Positions 59,573-64,000 of a DNA stretch of 64,000 bases are shown piece after piece (position 1 is the first letter of the stretch; every line of letters starts with the position of its first letter). The position numbers and the translations under genes were made by a program. This DNA is from Bradyrhizobium erythrophlei (lineage in GTDB: Bacteria > Pseudomonadota > Alphaproteobacteria > Rhizobiales > Xanthobacteraceae): the NCBI RefSeq assembly GCF_900129425.1, contig NZ_LT670817.1, forward strand, positions 6,386,001-6,450,000, given 5' to 3'. The notes under the pieces were generated by a model. The model ran no database searches and had not been told where the DNA came from. It worked only from the letters and a program-made list of their open reading frames with translations.

Positions 59573-62500
59573 TCATTCGGCCGGCTGCACATGGCTCGTC
59601 GCCGTGACCGTCGATTTCCTCTGCGTCTTCTCCCGCAGCGTCTGAAACACAACGTAAAGCATGGGGATCAGGAGGATACCGATGGTACTCGCCGCCAGCA
59701 TGCCGACGAAGACTGGTGTGCTGACGCTGCGGCGGGCAATTTCCGAGGCGCCCTCCGCCCATACCAGCGGCGCCAGGCCGACGATGAACGCGATGGAGGT
59801 CATTATCACCGCGCGGAAGCGCAGCTTTGCGCCGAGCTCTGCCGCTTCCCTGATGCCCATGCCGCGCTCCCGCTGGTCCTTGGCAAACTCGACGATCAGG
59901 ATGGCGTTCTTGGCCGCCATTGCGATCAGCACGACGAGGCCGATCTGGGCGTAGAGATTGAGCGTCAATTTGAATACCAGGACGCCAGCGAAGGCTCCCA
60001 GCACGGCGGTCACCACCGACAACAGAACAGGGACCGGGATCATCCAGCTTTCGTACAGGCCGACGAGAAACAGGAAGGCGAACAGCAAAGCCATTCCGAG
60101 CACGATCCCGGTCTGCCCGCCGGCCCTTTGCTCCTGAAACGCCGTGCCGGTCCATTCAAACCCGAAACCGGGCGCCAGCGTCTTCGCCGAGATGTCCGCC
60201 ATGGCGGCGAGCGCCGTGCCGGAGGCAACGCCCGGCGCCGGAATGCCGTTGACGGTCACCGAGCGATAATTGTTATAACGCGTGATGACCTGAGGACCGG
60301 TGATGTTGCGCAGCGAAGCGATCGCCTGCAGCGGAACCATGGTGCCCTTGCTGTTGCGGATGTAGATCTGCCAGAGATCGGGCACATCGCGCCGGTTCCC
60401 CGCCTCGCCCTCCACATTGACCTGCCAGGTTCGGCCGAACAAATTGAAATTGTTCACGTAGTAGCTGCCGAGCGTCGCCTGCAAGGTGGTAAATACGTCA
60501 TTGATGGTAAGCCCCAGCGACTCGGCTTTTGCGCGGTCGATGTCGAGATAAAGCGAGGGCGCGGCTGCACCATACGTGGTGAACACCTGGGCGAAGCGGC
60601 TATCCTGCTTTGTGACGTCGATGAGTCCCAGGACCACGCTTCCTATGGTGGCCGGATCTGCACCCTCGAAACTCTCGAGCTGGTATTCGAAACCGCCGGT
60701 CGTGCCCAGACCGATGACCGGCGGCAGGTTGAACGGCAGGACGGTCGCGGTGCGGAGCTGCAGGCCGGCGCCGAACGTCTTGGCGATCAGGGCCTGAGCC
60801 GAATCCACGGCCTGCTTGCGGTCTTCAAACGGCTGCAACACGGCCACCATGAAGGCGGTGTTGCTGGATGAGAACGAATCGAGGAACGAGTAGCCGATGA
60901 TGGAGACCGTGTCCTTAACCTGCGGCATGGATTTCAGGACAGCTTCGACCTGTCCGACAACCTCGCTGGTGCGCGCGACGGAGACACCGTCCGGCAGCTG
61001 CACCTGCACGAAAAAGGCGCCCTGGTCCTCCTCGGGCAGGAAGCTCGTGGGCGTCACGCGTGCCAAGCCGCCGACGCCAAGCCCGAATGCGACGACGAGC
61101 ACGACCCCAAGTACCGAGAACCGCAGAAGCTTGCGGACGACCAGGGCATAACCGTCGCGCACCCCGTCGATCCCTCGGCTGATGTAACCCATCAGGCCGC
61201 GGCGCGGGCCGGAGTGTCGCAGGAACAGCGCACACAAGGCGGGCGACAACGTGAGCGCGTTGAACGCCGAGATCAGCACCGTTGCGATGATCGTCACCGC
61301 GAATTGCCGAAACAGCACGCCCGAGATCCCGGCGATGAACGCGACCGGAACGAAGACCGAGAGCAGCACCAGCGTGATGCCAATGATCGGCGCCGTGACT
61401 TGCGTCATGGCCTTCTTGGCGGCGTCCGCCGGAGAGAGATCCGGCTCTTCTTCCATCACGCGCTCAACGTTCTCCACAACGACTATGGCGTCATCGACCA
61501 CGATGCCGATCGCAAGCACCATCGCCAGGAGCGAGACGGTATTGGCCGAATAGCCGAACGCCACCAGCACCATGAAAGCGCCGATGAGACTCACAGGAAC
61601 CGCAATGACCGGAACGAGGGTGGCGCGCAGCTGTCCAAGGAACAGAAACACCACGAGCGCGACGAGGACAAATGCCTCGAACAAAGTTTTCAGCACCTCA
61701 TGGATAGTGTCGTTGATGAAAACCGTCGTGTCGTAGGTCGCTCGTGCCTGCAGTCCCTCCGGAAAACGAGGGCGCACCTTGTCAAGCGTTTCCTTCACGG
61801 CTGCGGCAGTCGCAATGGCGTTGGCACCGGGGGACAGAAAGATTCCGATCGTCACCGCCGGATGGCTGTTGAGGCGGCTGAAGTTGTCGTCGTTCATGGC
61901 GCCCAGCTCCACCCGCGCCACGTCTTTGATGCGCAACGTAGACCCGTCAGCGTTGGCGCGCAGCACGATGTCGCCGAACTGCTCCGGACCGATCAGCCGA
62001 CCTTGAGTCTGCACATTCACCTGGATCTGCTGATTGTCGGCAATCGGACGTGCGCCGATGCGGCCGATCGACGCCTGGACATTCTGGCTTTGGATGGCCT
62101 TGATGATGTCGGATGGGGCAAGATTGAGGCTTCTCAAGCGCACCGGGTCGAACCAGATCCGCATCGAGTAATCGAGCCCACCGAACAGTTTGGCCTCCCC
62201 TACGCCCGACGTGCGCGACAACTCGTCAAGGACGTTGATGATCGCGAAATTGGTGATGAAAAGCGGGTCGTATTTGCCGCTTTCGTCATAGAGATTCACG
62301 AACTGCAATATCGAGGACGATTTCTTCTGGACCTTGATTCCCTGCAGTTGGACCTCCTGCGGCAGCTGCGAGATGATCGTCTGCACGCGATTGTTGACAT
62401 TGACCGTATCGATGTCGGGATTGGTGCCGAGTTCGAAACTTACGGCGAGCGTATACGAGCCGTCATTGCCGCTCGTGCTCTTCATGTAGATCATCTTGTC

Positions 62501-62719
62501 GACGCCGACGATCTTGGACTCCAGCGGCTGCGCCACCGTCGCCTCGAGCACCTCCGCGGACGCGCCAGGATACCTCGTGGTGACCTCGACCTGGGGCGGC
62601 ACGATATCGGGGAGCTGCGCGACCGGGATCCGGGTGAGGGCCAGGAGTCCCCCGAGTGTGATGACGATCGAGATGACGATCGCTAGGCGTGGCCGGTCGA
62701 TGAAGATTGAGGAGATCAT
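59573..62719 (-). CDS. RND-family efflux pump inner-membrane subunit (AcrB/HAE1 type)
   Basis: The 1048-residue protein has the AcrB layout: helix 1 (RPRLAIVISIVITLGGLLAL), a large periplasmic loop with porter and docking parts, helices 2-6 with the proton-relay aspartates in VLAIGIVVDDAIVVVENVERVMEEE, and a second half with the same order, ending GMLAASTIGILLIPMLYVVFQ. It exports drugs, solvents or similar compounds by proton exchange. It lies five bases after the adaptor gene. No outer-membrane TolC-like gene or regulator is inside the window. The substrate is unknown. Confidence 0.95.
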   Translation of the reverse strand: MISSIFIDRPRLAIVISIVITLGGLLALTRIPVAQLPDIVPPQVEVTTRYPGASAEVLEATVAQPLESKIVGVDKMIYMKSTSGNDGSYTLAVSFELGTNPDIDTVNVNNRVQTIISQLPQEVQLQGIKVQKKSSSILQFVNLYDESGKYDPLFITNFAIINVLDELSRTSGVGEAKLFGGLDYSMRIWFDPVRLRSLNLAPSDIIKAIQSQNVQASIGRIGARPIADNQQIQVNVQTQGRLIGPEQFGDIVLRANADGSTLRIKDVARVELGAMNDDNFSRLNSHPAVTIGIFLSPGANAIATAAAVKETLDKVRPRFPEGLQARATYDTTVFINDTIHEVLKTLFEAFVLVALVVFLFLGQLRATLVPVIAVPVSLIGAFMVLVAFGYSANTVSLLAMVLAIGIVVDDAIVVVENVERVMEEEPDLSPADAAKKAMTQVTAPIIGITLVLLSVFVPVAFIAGISGVLFRQFAVTIIATVLISAFNALTLSPALCALFLRHSGPRRGLMGYISRGIDGVRDGYALVVRKLLRFSVLGVVLVVAFGLGVGGLARVTPTSFLPEEDQGAFFVQVQLPDGVSVARTSEVVGQVEAVLKSMPQVKDTVSIIGYSFLDSFSSSNTAFMVAVLQPFEDRKQAVDSAQALIAKTFGAGLQLRTATVLPFNLPPVIGLGTTGGFEYQLESFEGADPATIGSVVLGLIDVTKQDSRFAQVFTTYGAAAPSLYLDIDRAKAESLGLTINDVFTTLQATLGSYYVNNFNLFGRTWQVNVEGEAGNRRDVPDLWQIYIRNSKGTMVPLQAIASLRNITGPQVITRYNNYRSVTVNGIPAPGVASGTALAAMADISAKTLAPGFGFEWTGTAFQEQRAGGQTGIVLGMALLFAFLFLVGLYESWMIPVPVLLSVVTAVLGAFAGVLVFKLTLNLYAQIGLVVLIAMAAKNAILIVEFAKDQRERGMGIREAAELGAKLRFRAVIMTSIAFIVGLAPLVWAEGASEIARRSVSTPVFVGMLAASTIGILLIPMLYVVFQTLREKTQRKSTVTATSHVQPAE

Positions 62720-62724
62720 TGGTG

Positions 62725-63897
62725 TCAGCTCCTGCTAGCGATGGACGTTGCGGGCGCGGGTGTCACCGGCGCGTTGGGTCGCGCCCGTTGAAGTCCCTCG
62801 ACGACGACCTGCTCTCCCTCCTTGAGGCCATCAACAATGCCAGCCGCCTCCGGCGTCACCTGGCCGAGACGCACCCGGCGCTGCCGGGCGATATTCTGAT
62901 CGTCCACGACATACACGTAACTGCCTTGCTGATCGGCGAGGACGGCGGCGCGCGGCACGGCGATGACCCGCTTCGGCTGCACGGATTCAAGAAGCACGGT
63001 CACGAACTCGTCGGCCACAAGCTCGCGAAGGTTGACACCGCCCGCCGTCTGCTGCCCCAGGACGGGATTCGAAATGACCCCGCGGAGAAGGAATGTGTCG
63101 GTATCCTGTGCGATCGCGTTATTGATGAAGTCGAGCTTCCCTGTCTGGCCATAGACCCTCCCGTCCGGAAGGCGAAGTCGGATCTTCACCGCATCGAATC
63201 CGCCCTTCTCGGAATACTCTTCGCGCAACTCGAGGGCGCGGCGCGTCGGGACCGAAAAGACCACGTACATCGGGTCCTGGCTGACCACCGTGCTCAAGGC
63301 GCCGGATGTCTGGCCGACCATGCTGCCCACGGTCACCGATGCACGCCCGATGCGGCCATCGATCGGCGAGTGGATCTCGGTATAGCCAAGATCGATCTGT
63401 GCGCGTTCGAGCTGTGCCTGTGCTGATTGCAGCTGCGCCGCCGCGACGCGCTGGGTTGCTTGCGCGCTGTCGAGGGCCTGCTTGGTACCAGCATTTTTCT
63501 CGAGCAGTTCTTGCTTGCGCCAAAGCTCGATGTTGCTGTTCTCGAGCTGCGCCTTGGCTTGCGCGACCGCCGCCTCCTGGACGTCGACCGCTGCCTGGAA
63601 CGGCGGGCGCTCCAGCGTGTAAAGCGGATCGCCCTTCTTGACGTCGGTACCATCCGTGAAAAGCTGCTGGTCCAAAAAGGCGGTCAGGCGCGCTATGATG
63701 TTGACGCTGTTCATCGCCTCAATACGGCCGTTGAATTCGTAGCTGTCGGTCATCGGCCGACGTTCCACCTTGATCACTCCGACCACTGGCGGACCGGAGG
63801 GTGAAGGCTGTGCCATCGCAGAGGGGGCGGCCCATATGACGGCCAAGAGCGCCGCTCCAACCAACAATGAACGTGCCGTCGGGTTCATCTTTTGCAC
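62725..63897 (-). CDS. RND efflux periplasmic adaptor (membrane fusion protein)
   Basis: The 390-residue protein has a signal peptide (SLLVGAALLAVIWAAPSAMAQ), a lipoyl-like half (NGRIEAMNSVNIIARLTAFLDQ...GDPLYTLE), a long helical hairpin (about residues 100-170, rich in Ala/Gln), the other lipoyl half (YTEIHSPIDGRIGRASVTVGSMV) and a beta-barrel domain. It links the RND pump to an outer-membrane channel. No lipobox Cys follows the signal peptide, so it is likely soluble in the periplasm. The start may be the GTG at 63897 or the ATG at 63888. The last 100 bases of the window hold no gene I can identify. Confidence 0.93.
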   Translation of the reverse strand: MQKMNPTARSLLVGAALLAVIWAAPSAMAQPSPSGPPVVGVIKVERRPMTDSYEFNGRIEAMNSVNIIARLTAFLDQQLFTDGTDVKKGDPLYTLERPPFQAAVDVQEAAVAQAKAQLENSNIELWRKQELLEKNAGTKQALDSAQATQRVAAAQLQSAQAQLERAQIDLGYTEIHSPIDGRIGRASVTVGSMVGQTSGALSTVVSQDPMYVVFSVPTRRALELREEYSEKGGFDAVKIRLRLPDGRVYGQTGKLDFINNAIAQDTDTFLLRGVISNPVLGQQTAGGVNLRELVADEFVTVLLESVQPKRVIAVPRAAVLADQQGSYVYVVDDQNIARQRRVRLGQVTPEAAGIVDGLKEGEQVVVEGLQRARPNAPVTPAPATSIASRS

Positions 63898-64000
63898 GAG
63901 CGATACGGACCTGCGGATGCCGCCTTCTCGCTCGGCGGCCGGCTTCGACTCGGGTGAGCCCGCCGCATGAATTTCGCTGAACGCGATATCTGCAAATGTC

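Noticed and set aside
61214..62686. 490-codon plus-strand frame opposite the RND pump
   Set aside because: Low-complexity, His/Arg/Asp-rich translation typical of antisense frames; the RND gene on the other strand is complete.

Overview
The window reads as a chromosomal segment of a nodule-bacteria-like alphaproteobacterium, most likely Bradyrhizobiaceae (Bradyrhizobium / Rhodopseudomonas relatives). Support comes from the high GC content, a FixL/FixJ pair whose functional residues keep the numbering known from Bradyrhizobium FixL, FixK-type anaeroboxes, a palindromic repeat of the kind seen in that family (4909-4994), and many LysR/IclR/MHS/TTT-type catabolic modules. No tRNA, rRNA, CRISPR array or prophage was seen.

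Layout. (1) 1-10.5 kb: sulfonate catabolism. xsc (sulfoacetaldehyde acetyltransferase) is divergent from an IclR regulator and pta. A GMC flavo-oxidoreductase, an MHS transporter and a second IclR gene follow, a set that fits isethionate import and oxidation (IseU/IseJ/IseR type). An intact IS701-family element with TTAG target duplications sits between the two halves. (2) 10.5-21 kb: Rieske protein, amidohydrolase, enolase-superfamily enzyme and a third IclR; an MFS, quinone-oxidoreductase and Crp/Fnr operon; a tripartite tricarboxylate transporter (TctCBA) and an SDR. (3) 21-31.5 kb: the most novel locus. A fourth IclR gene overlaps a biotin carrier protein gene, followed by a NitT/TauT-type ABC importer. 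Divergent from it run biotin carboxylase, a carboxyltransferase with altered active-site positions, a beta-keto acid cleavage enzyme (BKACE), an MHS transporter and an SDR. I infer a biotin-dependent carboxylation pathway in which a ketone-like substrate is carboxylated and the resulting beta-keto acid is then cleaved with acetyl-CoA.

(4) 31.5-37.6 kb: an amidohydrolase remnant, an N-formylglutamate amidohydrolase-like enzyme, a GntR regulator, a small repeat cluster, and an ADP-forming acyl-CoA synthetase fused to a GNAT domain. (5) 37.6-51 kb: a microoxic island with fixLJ, a fixK-like gene, CBS and universal-stress proteins, four exact TTGA-N6-TCAA anaeroboxes and one near match, then DUF3141, hypothetical, pta and ackA genes. 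The genes around fixLJ are decaying: frameshifted phasin-like, CBS-BON and two receiver genes, a shortened USP and an IS-disrupted gene. (6) 51-59.3 kb: small hypotheticals, an IS1182-type remnant, a nonsense pseudogene, an AraC regulator, a FixJ-like regulator, a lone receiver and a five-PAS histidine kinase. Three copies of a TAAGC-N4-GCTTA palindrome lie between these genes. (7) 59.5-64 kb: an RND efflux pump and its adaptor.

Most genes in 1-31 kb form small, tightly spaced operons, each with its own IclR or LysR regulator, as expected for a soil bacterium using many organic acids. Start codons were often moved from the longest reading frame to sites with better ribosome-binding sites or family fit; each such choice is explained in its entry. 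All functions are read from sequence motifs and memory of families; no search was run.
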